Below, in pieces: positions 16,141 to 25,735 of a stretch of 64,000 nt of DNA; the stretch's first letter is position 1; each line of letters begins with the position of its first letter. The stretch is taken from contig CP064972.1 in NCBI GenBank assembly GCA_016699405.1, forward strand, positions 1,302,001 through 1,366,000. Reading direction: 5' to 3'. Made by a program: the position numbers and the translations under genes. The notes below the pieces were generated by a model. That model searched no databases, was not told the origin of the DNA, and saw only the letters and a list, made by a program, of their open reading frames with translations. The stretch is from Holophagales bacterium. GTDB lineage: Bacteria; Acidobacteriota; Thermoanaerobaculia; Multivoradales; JAGPDF01.

Positions 16141-18714
16141 ATGGGCCAAGGCGAAGACGAAGCGGCACGAGCGAAGACCAACGCGGCGCCGGGAGCGGCC
16201 GTGCCGGTCAGCGAGCCGGCGGCGGCTGGCGCGACCTCCGGGCTCCGCGAGGCCGAGACGATCGAGCCGATGCTCGACGAGGGGGAGCGCCGGCTGAGCG
16301 CCGCGCTGCCGCGGGGCGAAGGGCGGTGCCTCGGTCCGTACCGGCTGCTGCAACTCCTCGGCGAGGGCGGCTTCGGGTCGGTCTTCCTCGCCGAGCAGTC
16401 CGAGCCGGTCCGGCGGCACGTGGCGGTGAAGGTGATCAAGCCGGGCATGGACAGCCGGCAGGTGATCGCCCGCTTCGACCAGGAGCGACAGGCGCTGGCG
16501 CTGATGGACCATCCCGGCATCGCCAAGGTCCTGGATGCCGGGGCCACCGACACCGGCCGGCCGTACTTCGTGATGGAGCTGGTCCAGGGCGAGCCGATCA
16601 CCGACTTCTGCGACCGCCACCAGCTGTCGATCCGCGCGCGCCTGGAGCTCTTCGAGCAGGTTTGCGCCGCCGTGCAGCACGCGCACACCAAGGGGATCAT
16701 CCACCGCGACATCAAGCCGTCGAACGTGCTGGTCTCTGCCCAGGACGGACCGCCGCGGGCGCGCGTCATCGACTTCGGGATCGCCAAGGCGACCTCCGGG
16801 CATCTGACCGAACAGACGCTGTTTACCGCGCACCGCCAGATGATCGGGACGCCGGAATACATGAGCCCCGAGCAGGCCGAGGGCTCGATCGACATCGACA
16901 CGCGGACCGACGTCTACTCGCTCGGGGTCCTGCTCTACGAGCTGCTCTCCGGGAGCACGCCGTTCGACTCGCGCAGCCTCCGCTCGGCCGCCTTCGGCGA
17001 GGTCCTGCGCATCATCCGCGAGGTCGATCCGCCGAGCCCCAGCTCGAGGCTGGGTCAGTCCGCCCAGACGCTCGTCTCCGCCGCGTCGCGCCGCCACACC
17101 GAGCCGCGAAAGCTCTCCTCGGCGCTGCGCGGCGAGCTCGACTGGATCGTCATGAAGGCGATCGAGAAGGACCGGCAGCGGCGCTACGAGACGGCGAGCG
17201 GACTGGCGATGGACATCCGGCGCTATCTCGCCGGCGAACCGGTGACCGCCGCGCCGCCGAGCGCGGCCTACCGGGTGAAGAAGTTCGTCCGGCGTCATCG
17301 GGTCTCGGTGGCGGCGGCGGGCCTGGTGGCGGCGGCGATGCTGGCCGCGGTGGTCGGAATCTCCTGGCAGGCGGCGGTGGCACGCACCCAGCGCGACAAG
17401 GCGGAGCGCATCGCCGAGTTCATGGCCGAGATGCTGCGCGGCGTCGAGCCGAGCATCGCCCGGGGGCGCGACACGAAGATGCTGGCGGAGATGATGGCGA
17501 CCGCCGCCGCCCGGATCGAGAAGGGCGAGCTGGCGCGCGCTCCGGAGGCCGAGCTCTACCTGCGCGGGACGATCGGCAGCGCCTTCCGCGAGCTGGCGCT
17601 CTACGACGAGGCGGCGAAGATGCTCACCCCTGCCGTGCCGCTCGCCCGCCGTCTGGGGTCGGGGGATCGACCGGAGACCGCGGAAGCACTGAGCGACCTC
17701 GGCCAGTTGCTCCACGATCAGGGCGATCTGGATGGTGCCGAGCCGCTCTCCCGCGAGGCGCTCGCCATGGACCAGCGCCTCCGTCCGGGGGACGACCCGA
17801 GGGTGGCGACCGGCCTGAACAACCTCTCGCAGCTGCTCGACGACCGGGGCGATGTCGCGGCGGCAGAACCGCTCGCCCGTCAGGCGCTCGAGATGCGTCG
17901 GCGTCTCTTCCCGGGCGACCACGAGGATGTCGCCGAGAGCCTCAACAACTTGGCCAGCCTGCTCGACGGGCGCAACGGCCCTGGGGACCCGGCGGCGGCC
18001 GAGGCCCTCTTCGGCGAAGCGCTGGCGATGAACCGCCGCCTGTTCCCGGGCGACCACCCGCGGGTGGCGGGGGGCCTGAACAACCTGTCGGCGATGTTCT
18101 GGCGCCGCGGCGACCTGGCACGGGCCGAGCCGCTGGCACGCGAGACGCTCGAGATGCGTCGGCGTCTCTTCCCGGGCGACCACCCGTACGTTGCCACCGC
18201 GCTCAACAACCTTGCGCTGCTGCTCGGGGATCGCGGCGACCTGGCCTCGGCCGAAGCGCTCTTTCGCGAGTCGATCGCCATGCGAAAACGCCTCTATCCG
18301 GCGGGTCACTCGAGCATCGCGACCGACCTCAACAATCTTGCCGGCCTCTATCGGGACCATGGGGAGATGGCCCAAGCCGAGCCGCTCTATCGCGAGGCCG
18401 CGGAGCTCTACGAGCGCACCCAGGGGAAGGCCTACTGGCCGACCGGGAACGCTCGGATGGGGCTCGGTCGCGCCCTTGTCGCCCAGCGGCGCTATGCCGC
18501 CGCCGAGCCCGAGCTGCTCGCCGCCGAACAGTCGTTCGCCTCCGCCCAGGGGACGCCAGCCGGACGCCATCGGCTCTGCATCGAAGCGCTGGTGGCGCTC
18601 TACGAAGCGTGGGAGGGCGCCGCACCCGGGCGTGGGCATGGCCAGGAGGCCGTCCGGTGGCGAGCGCGACTGGCGGTTTTCGAGGCTGCGGCGCTGCCCA
18701 AGCCGGCGACGTGA
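16141..18714 (+). CDS. Transmembrane Ser/Thr protein kinase with C-terminal TPR array
   Basis: 857 aa from the ATG at 16141, chosen because GGGAGGAG lies 8 nt upstream; a GTG 30 codons earlier has nothing similar. Kinase domain about 60-350: GEGGFGSVF (P-loop), VAVKVIK (Lys), HRDIKPSNVL (catalytic loop) and DFGIAK (metal). One membrane helix follows (VSVAAAGLVAAAMLAAVVGI, ~385-405). The remainder is at least six 42-residue TPRs of kinesin-light-chain type, repeating LNNLxxLLxxRGDxxxAEPLxREALxMRRRLFPGDH. This PknB-type plus TPR plan is common in Planctomycetes, Myxococcota and Acidobacteriota. It probably senses through or recruits partners by the TPRs; the target is unknown. Confidence 0.95.
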   Translation: MGQGEDEAARAKTNAAPGAAVPVSEPAAAGATSGLREAETIEPMLDEGERRLSAALPRGEGRCLGPYRLLQLLGEGGFGSVFLAEQSEPVRRHVAVKVIKPGMDSRQVIARFDQERQALALMDHPGIAKVLDAGATDTGRPYFVMELVQGEPITDFCDRHQLSIRARLELFEQVCAAVQHAHTKGIIHRDIKPSNVLVSAQDGPPRARVIDFGIAKATSGHLTEQTLFTAHRQMIGTPEYMSPEQAEGSIDIDTRTDVYSLGVLLYELLSGSTPFDSRSLRSAAFGEVLRIIREVDPPSPSSRLGQSAQTLVSAASRRHTEPRKLSSALRGELDWIVMKAIEKDRQRRYETASGLAMDIRRYLAGEPVTAAPPSAAYRVKKFVRRHRVSVAAAGLVAAAMLAAVVGISWQAAVARTQRDKAERIAEFMAEMLRGVEPSIARGRDTKMLAEMMATAAARIEKGELARAPEAELYLRGTIGSAFRELALYDEAAKMLTPAVPLARRLGSGDRPETAEALSDLGQLLHDQGDLDGAEPLSREALAMDQRLRPGDDPRVATGLNNLSQLLDDRGDVAAAEPLARQALEMRRRLFPGDHEDVAESLNNLASLLDGRNGPGDPAAAEALFGEALAMNRRLFPGDHPRVAGGLNNLSAMFWRRGDLARAEPLARETLEMRRRLFPGDHPYVATALNNLALLLGDRGDLASAEALFRESIAMRKRLYPAGHSSIATDLNNLAGLYRDHGEMAQAEPLYREAAELYERTQGKAYWPTGNARMGLGRALVAQRRYAAAEPELLAAEQSFASAQGTPAGRHRLCIEALVALYEAWEGAAPGRGHGQEAVRWRARLAVFEAAALPKPAT

Positions 18715-18750
18715 GCCCGATCGGCTGCGCCGCCGGGTCGGCCGGGCGCG

Positions 18751-21423
18751 TCAGTTGCCGGGATTCGGCGGCGAAGCGAGCGCGGGGAGGGCGAAGAGCT
18801 CGGCGTCGACCTCGGGTCGATAGGAGGCCCGGGCGCGCGGTGTCGGGAGAAAGCGCAGCGACACCGGGTGCGGCAGCGGTTCGCCGCGCAGTAGCCGGTC
18901 GAGGTCACGGTCGCGCCGCGCCGCCGGGTCGATCAGGAAGGCGCTCTCGGCCATCGACGGCACGATCCGCACCACCGTCGTCGCGCCATCGTCGGTGCGC
19001 AGCTCGGCGGCGAGCTCTCGGGCGCCGAGCAGAGCGCCGACCAGTCGTCCGTAGAGCGTCGGGCGAAGGTGCAGCCGGAGGGCTTTGGGCCCGTCGCCGA
19101 AGCCGCTGAGCGATAGCGTCTCGGAGAGCCGGAAGCTGCCGCGCCAGAGCACGCGGCCGAGCCGCGGCGGCGAGGTGCCGCCGACGGTCGACGGGGAGGT
19201 GCGGCGCATCAGCAGATAGCCCTTCTCTTCGCCGACCGCTCGATAGCGCGCGAGCAGCTCGAGCAGGGCGGGTCCATCTTCGAGCGCGGGCAGGCGTCCG
19301 TCGATCGACGACCAGCGGACCAGCAACCAGTCCGGGGCGTGCGGACCGGCGAGGAAGGCGCGGTTGAGCTCGGCGAGCTGCGGGGTGAAGGCCGCGTAGC
19401 TCTGGAAGACCGGGCGGGGCCGCCAGGCGAGGTCGTTGAGGAAGAGCACGCCTTGTTTCACCGTGAAGAGGTCCACGGGGTCCCTGCCGATCGCCGCGGC
19501 GAGCTGCGGTAGCCGAAGCGCGCTCCGCATCGCCGCTTCGCGCTCGAGCAGATGCTCGAGATGCCGGAATGGGCGCACGACCCCGGTCACGTTGTCGAGC
19601 AGCACGTCACCGCGATCGGACATCTTCGTCGCGATCGGCGGACCGACCCGGGCCAGCAGGACGAGACTCAACGCAGCGGCGGCGAGGAGGAGGCCGAAGG
19701 CACCGCGCCGGCGCTCCGCGGCCGGGGGCGCGAGTGCCGGCAAGGCGAGGGCCAGCGCCGCGGTGAGCGAGAAGAACGGCGCCATGTGCTCGACGTCCTG
19801 TCGGACGAAGGCGTGGCGGAAGGCGAGGCCGAGCACCAGGGCAAGGGCGACGAAAGCCAGCGGCGCGGAGCCGGGGCGCCGCTCGGCGAGGCCGAGCCGG
19901 GACGCGGCGATGAGCAGCAAGCCGACGAGAAGCAGCCCGAAGCGCCACTCGGCCTGGGCCGAGGTCAGCGACATCGCCCCAGCGTAGCCCGAGGTGAGCT
20001 GCGCAGCGCCGGCGAAGAACGGTCGGAGACCGTCGAGTGGCTGGCCGGCCAGCATCCAGGGCGCGACGAAGGTGGCGATGCCCGCTGCCGCGACGGCAAC
20101 GGCGGTCCGAGAGCCGTGGCGCGAACCGGCCCGCGCGAGCACCGGAAGGAGGAGCGCGACCGCGGACCAGAGCCCCGCGAGGTTGAGCGCCCCGATGACT
20201 CCGGCGAGCAGGGCACAGCCGAAGGCTCCTCGTCGCATCGGCCCGTCGTCGCGCAAGGTGAAGAGGACGGCGAGCAGCAGCGGGAAGAGAAAGCGGTCGG
20301 GTGGCCCGGCGAGCAGCAGCCCGACGAGCGCGACACGCCAGGCGAGGTGGGGCAAGCCGGCGAGCACGCGCGCCGTCAGGAGCGTCGCGAGCACCGCCCA
20401 GCCGATGCCCCAGAGCAGGCGCGGCCAGTAGAGCGCGCGGTCGAAGCTCGCCGTGGCGAGGAAGGCGAGCGGTCCCCCAGTGAAGACGAGCTCGTCGCCG
20501 AGTCGAAGGTCGTGGAGGAAGGTCTGTCCCAGCGCGCGGCGCCACGAGGGGTCGAGCTCGTCGCCGGCGATCTCGCGCGGCAGGTCGAGCCAGGCCGCGA
20601 AGGGGAGCGCGAGAAGGAGCATCGCGCCGGCGAGACGAAGCCGGCTGGTGAGCGCACCGCGAGGGCGGCGAGCCGCCGCGGCACCCCCCGCCGAGTCGGT
20701 CGCAGGGCGTCGCGGCAGGAGCAGGGCCTGCAGTCCCCAGGCGAACCAGAAGAGGTACTCCGGCAGCCAGCGCAACAGCTTGAACTTGCTCGCCCCGCCA
20801 CGGCGGTCGAGCCAGGTGGCGGGCACCTCGGCGACCCGTTCGCCGGCCAGGTGAGCCTTGACCGTGAGCTCGAGGGCGAGACTGAACCCGGCGCGGCTCT
20901 CGATCGGCGTGCGCTCGAGGAACGCTCGCGAGTAGGCCTTGAAGCTGTTGGTCGGGTCGCTCGTCGGGAGGTCCGAGAGCCAGTGGAGCAGGTGGCCCGC
21001 GCTGCGGCTCAGCAGGCCCTTGAGCCAGGGCCCACCGATCTGTCGTCCTCCGGGGGCGTAGCGGCTGGCGCAGGCCACCGCCGCGCCCTGCTCGACGAGC
21101 TCGACCATCCGCCCGACTTTCGGCAGGTCGTCGGAGAGATCCGCCATCATCACGACGACGACCGGCGCACGCGCCGCCTTCATCCCCGCCTCGATCGCCT
21201 CCTTCGGGCCGGGCCTGCCGGCATTGTGGATGCGCCGGATCGTCGGCGGGATCTCGTCGAGCGGCAGCGCGGCGAGCGCCGTCAGCGTCGAATCCCCCTC
21301 GTCGTCGTAAGCGAGAAGGACCTCGTAGCCGGGGGGCAGGGTGGTGTGGATCGCCCGCAGGAACGGGCCGATCGTCTCGGCCTCGTCGCGCACCGGCACG
21401 ACGACCGAATAGCGCAGCGGCAT
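18751..21423 (-). CDS. Family 2 glycosyltransferase fused to a large multi-pass membrane domain
   Basis: 890 aa. Residues 1-250 are a GT2 domain of the dolichyl-phosphate mannose synthase type: YSVVVPVRDEAETIGPFLRAI, then ADLSDD (metal-binding Asp motif) and GGRQIGG. Two hydrophobic segments follow, and from about 290 a membrane domain of some ten helices resembles a GT-C-like or oligosaccharide-handling module. The C-terminal ~250 residues are soluble. It could load a lipid-linked sugar and transfer it in the same polypeptide (inference). It begins 11 nt after the methyltransferase stop and is the last gene of a four-gene operon with the dehydrogenase and epimerase genes. The start was chosen at 21423, where the GT2 homology begins. 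Confidence 0.85.
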   Translation of the reverse strand: MPLRYSVVVPVRDEAETIGPFLRAIHTTLPPGYEVLLAYDDEGDSTLTALAALPLDEIPPTIRRIHNAGRPGPKEAIEAGMKAARAPVVVVMMADLSDDLPKVGRMVELVEQGAAVACASRYAPGGRQIGGPWLKGLLSRSAGHLLHWLSDLPTSDPTNSFKAYSRAFLERTPIESRAGFSLALELTVKAHLAGERVAEVPATWLDRRGGASKFKLLRWLPEYLFWFAWGLQALLLPRRPATDSAGGAAAARRPRGALTSRLRLAGAMLLLALPFAAWLDLPREIAGDELDPSWRRALGQTFLHDLRLGDELVFTGGPLAFLATASFDRALYWPRLLWGIGWAVLATLLTARVLAGLPHLAWRVALVGLLLAGPPDRFLFPLLLAVLFTLRDDGPMRRGAFGCALLAGVIGALNLAGLWSAVALLLPVLARAGSRHGSRTAVAVAAAGIATFVAPWMLAGQPLDGLRPFFAGAAQLTSGYAGAMSLTSAQAEWRFGLLLVGLLLIAASRLGLAERRPGSAPLAFVALALVLGLAFRHAFVRQDVEHMAPFFSLTAALALALPALAPPAAERRRGAFGLLLAAAALSLVLLARVGPPIATKMSDRGDVLLDNVTGVVRPFRHLEHLLEREAAMRSALRLPQLAAAIGRDPVDLFTVKQGVLFLNDLAWRPRPVFQSYAAFTPQLAELNRAFLAGPHAPDWLLVRWSSIDGRLPALEDGPALLELLARYRAVGEEKGYLLMRRTSPSTVGGTSPPRLGRVLWRGSFRLSETLSLSGFGDGPKALRLHLRPTLYGRLVGALLGARELAAELRTDDGATTVVRIVPSMAESAFLIDPAARRDRDLDRLLRGEPLPHPVSLRFLPTPRARASYRPEVDAELFALPALASPPNPGN

Positions 21424-21434
21424 CGCTTCGCCGG

Positions 21435-22226
21435 TCAAGCGGGCGCCGTCAGGTCGCCCGGGCATCGGCCCCAGGTGACGACGAAGGTGCCGAACCAGCG
21501 TCCGAGGCCCGCGGCCTCGAACCCGCGATCGACGAGGTTGAAGATCGCGAGCCCGCGCTGGAAGCCGCGAGGGGCGACGGCGCGATAGGCGATGCCGGAC
21601 TGGCCGCGCTGGCCGATGCGCACGAAACCGGCGGCGGCGAAGGCCGACCGCAGGACGGACGGGGCGAGCGGTCGCTCGTCGGGGCTGACGCCGTTGGCCA
21701 CGTAGAACGGGCTCCGCGGGTGGCGGAAGAGCGCCATCGCTGGGTGCAACAGGTTGGGGTCGAAGGCGAAGACGAGCCCGCCCGGTCGCAGGGCGCGTCG
21801 CGCCTCGGCGAGGGCGGCGTCGAGGTCCGGGAGATGGTGCAGGACGCTCGAGAAGGCAACGACCGCCGCCGTGCCGTCGGCCAGGGGCAGTCGCAGCGCG
21901 TCGGCGCGGAGCCAACGCTCCCTAAGCCCAGGGTGCTGCCGGGCCCGATCGAGCGCGACGAGCGAGAGGTCGATCCCGAGGTAACGCCCACCGACGGACG
22001 AATAGACCCCCCGTGACGCACCGGAGCCGCAACCGACGTCGACGACCCACCCCTGGTCCGGAGGCGATGCGGCGAGGAAGCGCCGCCCGAGCACCGCCCA
22101 TCCCTCCGGGAGGAACGGATCGAAACCCTCGGGCGACGCGGCGAGCGCGTCGAAGGTGGCGATCTCGCGCGCTCGCGCGGCAGCGGAGCGCTCGCCCGCG
22201 CTCCGAGTGTCGCCTGCGCCGCGCAC
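21435..22226 (-). CDS. SAM-dependent methyltransferase (class I)
   Basis: 263 aa from a GTG at 22226, the first start after the epimerase stop 8 nt upstream; the frame is open much further up but there it overlaps the epimerase gene. Motif I is WVVDVGCGSGAS, an acidic residue ends the second strand (LGIDLS), and ALRLPLADGTAAVVAFSSVLHHLPD gives the post-I and motif II region of UbiE/Methyltransf_11 proteins. The C-terminal part (YRAVAPRGFQRGLAIFNLVDRGFE) would form the acceptor lid. Position inside a sugar operon suggests methylation of a sugar or polyprenyl-linked glycan (inference). Confidence 0.85.
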   Translation of the reverse strand: MRGAGDTRSAGERSAAARAREIATFDALAASPEGFDPFLPEGWAVLGRRFLAASPPDQGWVVDVGCGSGASRGVYSSVGGRYLGIDLSLVALDRARQHPGLRERWLRADALRLPLADGTAAVVAFSSVLHHLPDLDAALAEARRALRPGGLVFAFDPNLLHPAMALFRHPRSPFYVANGVSPDERPLAPSVLRSAFAAAGFVRIGQRGQSGIAYRAVAPRGFQRGLAIFNLVDRGFEAAGLGRWFGTFVVTWGRCPGDLTAPA

Positions 22227-22234
22227 CGGCCAGC

Positions 22235-23257
22235 TCAGATTCGGCCCAGCCGGATCTCTTCGGCGACCCAGGGGATCACCTCGTCGAGCATCTCGGAGAG
22301 CGTCGTCGTCGCTTCGAAGCCAAGGAGGCGCCGGGCCTTGTCGACGTCCGGAATGCGGGTCTCGACGTCGTAGGGATACGGCGGATCGTGCTCCAGACGC
22401 AGCGGTCGGGACTCGCCGTGCACCTTCGTCCAGACGGCCTGCGCGAGCTCGGCGACCGTCGTGGCGGTCGGCGTCGAGAGGTTGAAGTCCTGGTTCTCCG
22501 CCGCGTCGGAGAAGATCGCGGCGACGATGCCGCGCGCGAGGTCGCCGCCGTAGGTGTAGCAGCGCACCTGTTCGCCGCTGCCGAGGATCCGCAGCGGGTC
22601 CTGTCCCTTGAGCACCTTCTGCGCCAGGTCCGGGACCACGTGGCTCATCGCGAGGCGAATGTTGCCGCTCGGCACTTCGCGGTCGACAAGTGCACGCCGT
22701 TCGCCGACGCCGACACAGTTGAAGGGCCGGCAGATGGTGTAGGGCAGCCCGTGCTGCTCGAAAGCCCCCTGGGCGAAATACTCGCAGGCGAGCTTCTGGA
22801 AGCCGTAGGTGCTGCGCGGTGGCGCGCATTCGCGCTGGTGACCCTCCGGGGTCGGGAAGACGGTGGCGTTCTCGTAGACCATCGAGCTCGAGAGCACGGT
22901 GATCTTGCGCAGGCGGCCGCGTTTCCGGGCGGCGATCGCCGCGTCGAAGCTCGCCGCGACGATCCGCTCGTTTTCCGCCAGGAGGTCGTAGGCGAGCTCG
23001 TGGAAATAGCTGATGCCGCCGATCATCGCCGCGGCGGCGACGAAATGGTCGGCATCGGCGACGAGCTCGGTGAGCGCTGAGCTGTCCTTGGCGTCGCCGC
23101 GCACGAAGCGGAACGCCGGGTGACCGGCGTAGCTGCGCTCGACCTCGCCGTACTTCGAGAAGTTGTCGAGGCCGACCACCTCGTGACCGGCGGCCAGCAG
23201 CTCGCCGACGAGATAGCCGCCGATGAATCCGGCCGAGCCGGTGACCAGCACCTTCAT
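22235..23257 (-). CDS. NAD-dependent nucleotide-sugar epimerase/dehydratase (extended SDR)
   Basis: 340 aa. The N-terminus has the dinucleotide motif GSAGFIGGYL and an acidic NAD-selective residue (GLDNFSKYG). The catalytic region is LSSSMVYE with STYGFQK, i.e. Ser plus YxxxK. RPFNCVGVGERR is a substrate-site segment typical of UDP-sugar epimerases and decarboxylases. It overlaps the dehydrogenase gene by 4 nt (ATGA) and is followed by the methyltransferase gene 8 nt later. The neighbouring dehydrogenase suggests a uronic acid or related nucleotide sugar as substrate; the exact sugar is not decided by the sequence. Confidence 0.92.
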   Translation of the reverse strand: MKVLVTGSAGFIGGYLVGELLAAGHEVVGLDNFSKYGEVERSYAGHPAFRFVRGDAKDSSALTELVADADHFVAAAAMIGGISYFHELAYDLLAENERIVAASFDAAIAARKRGRLRKITVLSSSMVYENATVFPTPEGHQRECAPPRSTYGFQKLACEYFAQGAFEQHGLPYTICRPFNCVGVGERRALVDREVPSGNIRLAMSHVVPDLAQKVLKGQDPLRILGSGEQVRCYTYGGDLARGIVAAIFSDAAENQDFNLSTPTATTVAELAQAVWTKVHGESRPLRLEHDPPYPYDVETRIPDVDKARRLLGFEATTTLSEMLDEVIPWVAEEIRLGRI

Positions 23258-24522
23258 CGCGGCGCTCCTTCCGGGGGGGCCGGCTCTACCCTGTCGCCGG
23301 CGAGACAGTTCCAGACGTCGACCACCAGACGTCCGGCGGGTACGGCGAGGCCGCGGTATTCACGGTGCGGCGTGGCGACGAAGAGCACCTCGGCGCGCGC
23401 CAGCACCTCGGCGAGCGGCACGAGCATGGTGTCGCGCACGTGCGGATCGCAGCACAGGACCTCGCCGGCTTCGAGCTGCAGGAGCTTGCGCAGCTTGTAG
23501 GAGAGCGAGTCACGCGGGTCGTCCGAACCCGCCTTGAACGCCATGCCGAGGATGCCCACCGTGCGGCCGCGCAGCGTCGTGCGCTCGCGCGCCAGGGCGA
23601 TCAGGTGATTGGGCAGCCCCTCGTTGACCACCATGGCCGCGTGCCCGAGCATGAAGCCGTTGTGGCTGAAGGCGGCGAGCTGCATGGTGTCCTTGAACAG
23701 GCAGGGACCGGCGGCGAGCCCCGGCCCCGGCATCCCGTCCATCCGCGGATAGTGGTGGCGGCAACCGTGGAGGATCCGCGTGAAGTCGAGACCGTGCTCG
23801 GTGGCGATCATGTAGAATTGATTGACCGCGGCAAATTGCAGGTAGCGCCAGGCGTTGGTCATCAGCTTGCAGAGCTCCGCTTCCATCGGTGCGAGCTCGA
23901 TGAGCTCGGGGGTGAAGCGGGCGAAGAGCGCGCTGACGTCGCGGAGCGTCCGCTGGTCGAATGCCGAGACGAGCTGGGGCAGGCTGCGGAACTCTTCGAG
24001 GCTCTGCCCCTGGGCCACGCGCTCGGGGCAGAAGGCGACATCGATGGCCAGACCGCGGCGGCGGAAGTGCTCGCGGATCTGCTCGGAGAGACCGGGAAAG
24101 ACGGTCGAGCGGAGCACGAAGACCTGTCCGTCGCGCAGGTGCTCGCCGCAGCCGTCGATGGCGCGGTGGATCGCCGAGAAGCGCGGGTTGAGGTGCTCGT
24201 CGACCGGCGTGCCGACCGTACAGACCACGAAACGGCAGCTCGCCAGAACCTCCGGGGCGCTCGACAGCGTCAGCCGACCGCTCGCCAGCGCAGCGGCAAG
24301 CGCTTCGGGGCCGCCGGATTCGAGGAAGGGGAAGCGTCCGGAGCGGATCACCTCGATCGCCCGCTCGTCGAGGTCGTAGATCGCCGTCGACAGGCCGCAA
24401 GCGACGAACGTCAGGGCGAGGGGGAGCCCGATGTGCCCGGCACCGCCGAGCACCGCGACGTCGCGGGTGAAGGGGGGCGAAGGCTCGCCTGCTGGCCGCG
24501 CGCCCTCCGGCGGGAGCCTCAT
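23254..24522 (-). CDS. UDP-glucose / UDP-ManNAc-type nucleotide-sugar dehydrogenase
   Basis: 422 aa, with the three-domain plan of the UDPGDH/WecC family: N-terminal Rossmann fold (VAVLGGAGHIGLPLALTF), a central helical domain with KLMTNAWRYLQFAAVNQ, the active-site segment GLAAGPCLFKDTMQL holding the catalytic Cys and Lys, and a C-terminal UDP-binding domain (GILGMAFKAGSDDPRDSLSYKL). It would oxidise the C6 hydroxyl of a UDP-sugar to the carboxylate in two NAD-dependent steps. It is the first gene of the glycan operon. AGPCLF differs slightly from the usual GGPCFP, so the substrate may not be UDP-glucose. Confidence 0.93.
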   Translation of the reverse strand: MRLPPEGARPAGEPSPPFTRDVAVLGGAGHIGLPLALTFVACGLSTAIYDLDERAIEVIRSGRFPFLESGGPEALAAALASGRLTLSSAPEVLASCRFVVCTVGTPVDEHLNPRFSAIHRAIDGCGEHLRDGQVFVLRSTVFPGLSEQIREHFRRRGLAIDVAFCPERVAQGQSLEEFRSLPQLVSAFDQRTLRDVSALFARFTPELIELAPMEAELCKLMTNAWRYLQFAAVNQFYMIATEHGLDFTRILHGCRHHYPRMDGMPGPGLAAGPCLFKDTMQLAAFSHNGFMLGHAAMVVNEGLPNHLIALARERTTLRGRTVGILGMAFKAGSDDPRDSLSYKLRKLLQLEAGEVLCCDPHVRDTMLVPLAEVLARAEVLFVATPHREYRGLAVPAGRLVVDVWNCLAGDRVEPAPPEGAPR

Positions 24523-24673
24523 CGCCGCCCCCGGTCAAGTGGTGTCAAGGAGGCCTTGGGACTTGGAGCGTCAGGCAGCGCGGACTGTCTCATCGTTTGC
24601 TCGTGGAGCTCGCGATCGAAGTCTAGCAGCAGCATCGCGGCAATGCCTCGGCGCGAACGATCCCTTGGGCGCG

Positions 24674-25015
24674 CTAACGTACGCCGAGCAGCTCGACCTC
24701 GAAGACCAGCGTGGCGCGGGGCGGAATCGCGCCCGGATAACCGCGGTCGCCGTAGGCGAGATCCGACGGGATCGTCAGCTTGCGCTTGCCGCCGACCTTC
24801 ATGCCAGCGACGCCCTGGTCCCAGCCCTTGATCACCTGTCCGGCGCCGAGGGCGAACTCGAAGGGAGCGCCGCCGACGCTCGAGTCGAACTGCCGGCCGT
24901 CGGTGAGCCAGCCGGTGTAGTGCACGCGAACCGCGCGTCCCTTCGTCGCCTCGGGGCCGGAGCCCACGAGGAGCTCCTCGATCTGCAGTCCGGCGGGCGA
25001 TCCTGGCGTCGTCAT
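24674..25015 (-). CDS. Cytoplasmic FKBP-type peptidyl-prolyl isomerase (single domain)
   Basis: 113 aa, the minimal FKBP length, with no signal peptide. Motifs: AVRVHYTGWLTDGRQFDSS, QVIKGWDQGVAGMKVGGKRKLTIP and LAYGDRGYPGAIPPRATLVFEVELL. All active-site aromatics (Y, F, W of IKGWD, Y) are present, unlike the periplasmic homologue at 7172-7846. The ATG at 25015 has AGGAGA upstream; an open frame extends to 25312 but lacks a start site of that quality. It is a general folding catalyst. Confidence 0.95.
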   Translation of the reverse strand: MTTPGSPAGLQIEELLVGSGPEATKGRAVRVHYTGWLTDGRQFDSSVGGAPFEFALGAGQVIKGWDQGVAGMKVGGKRKLTIPSDLAYGDRGYPGAIPPRATLVFEVELLGVR

Positions 25016-25155
25016 CGTCGTCTCCTGGCGAGGGCCGGCTTCAGCGCCGGACGCCGGGAGTCTAACCGTCCTCGCCTGGTCACGGCTCGGCCAGGCAGTC
25101 GCAGCTCGCGCGGTCGCCAGACAGCGCGAGCAGGAGCGAACCGAGTCGCTCCCGC

Positions 25156-25653
25156 TCAGCGAGCGCGCGAGTGGCGCGGAGTCTGCGAGACGACCAGCTC
25201 GACGCTCTCGTCGTCGACCGCCAGGTCGACGGAGAGCTCCTCGCCCCGCAGCCTCCGGGCGGACCCCGGGGCCGGCGACTCGCCGCCGATCAGGCAGCGC
25301 GCGACACCCCACGGGACCTCGAGCCGCACCTCGCGTCCGTCCTCGTCGCGCGTCAGGATGCGGAAGGCGTCGTGCTCGCGGCGGAAGGAGACGGGTCGAT
25401 CCTCCTCGTCGTGGAAGCTCGCGGCACCGTTCTCCCCTTCCCGGACGACCTCCAGCCAGGCGTCGCGCCCTGCCGGCGAGAGCTTCGGATCACACGAGAG
25501 GTCGGCGCTGACGCCGTCGACGAACGACGAGAGCGTGTCCCCGGAGACGGAGAACGAGAGCCGGACACCGGCGTCGGCTCGGCCCGGGGCGACGCCTCCG
25601 GCGAGCAGGGTGACCACGGCGAACGAGAGCAGCGAGCGGTGAGAAGGGCGCAT
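25156..25653 (-). CDS. Secreted protein of unknown function
   Basis: 165 aa from the ATG at 25653 (GGAGG upstream). The start MRPSHRSLLSFAVVTLLAGGVAPGRADA is a signal peptide, followed by an acidic, probably beta-rich domain with two Cys (SADLSCDPKL and VARCLIGG) that could form a disulfide. I recognise no family. It stands between the FKBP gene and the aminotransferase genes, all on the minus strand with gaps of 80-140 bp. Confidence 0.6.
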   Translation of the reverse strand: MRPSHRSLLSFAVVTLLAGGVAPGRADAGVRLSFSVSGDTLSSFVDGVSADLSCDPKLSPAGRDAWLEVVREGENGAASFHDEEDRPVSFRREHDAFRILTRDEDGREVRLEVPWGVARCLIGGESPAPGSARRLRGEELSVDLAVDDESVELVVSQTPRHSRAR

Positions 25654-25735
25654 GGGAACCTCCGGCGTCGTCTGACTTCGACCTACGCCGGGATCCGCAC
25701 GCGGTTTCACCCGTCCGCGACGTTTCTGTTCGAGC

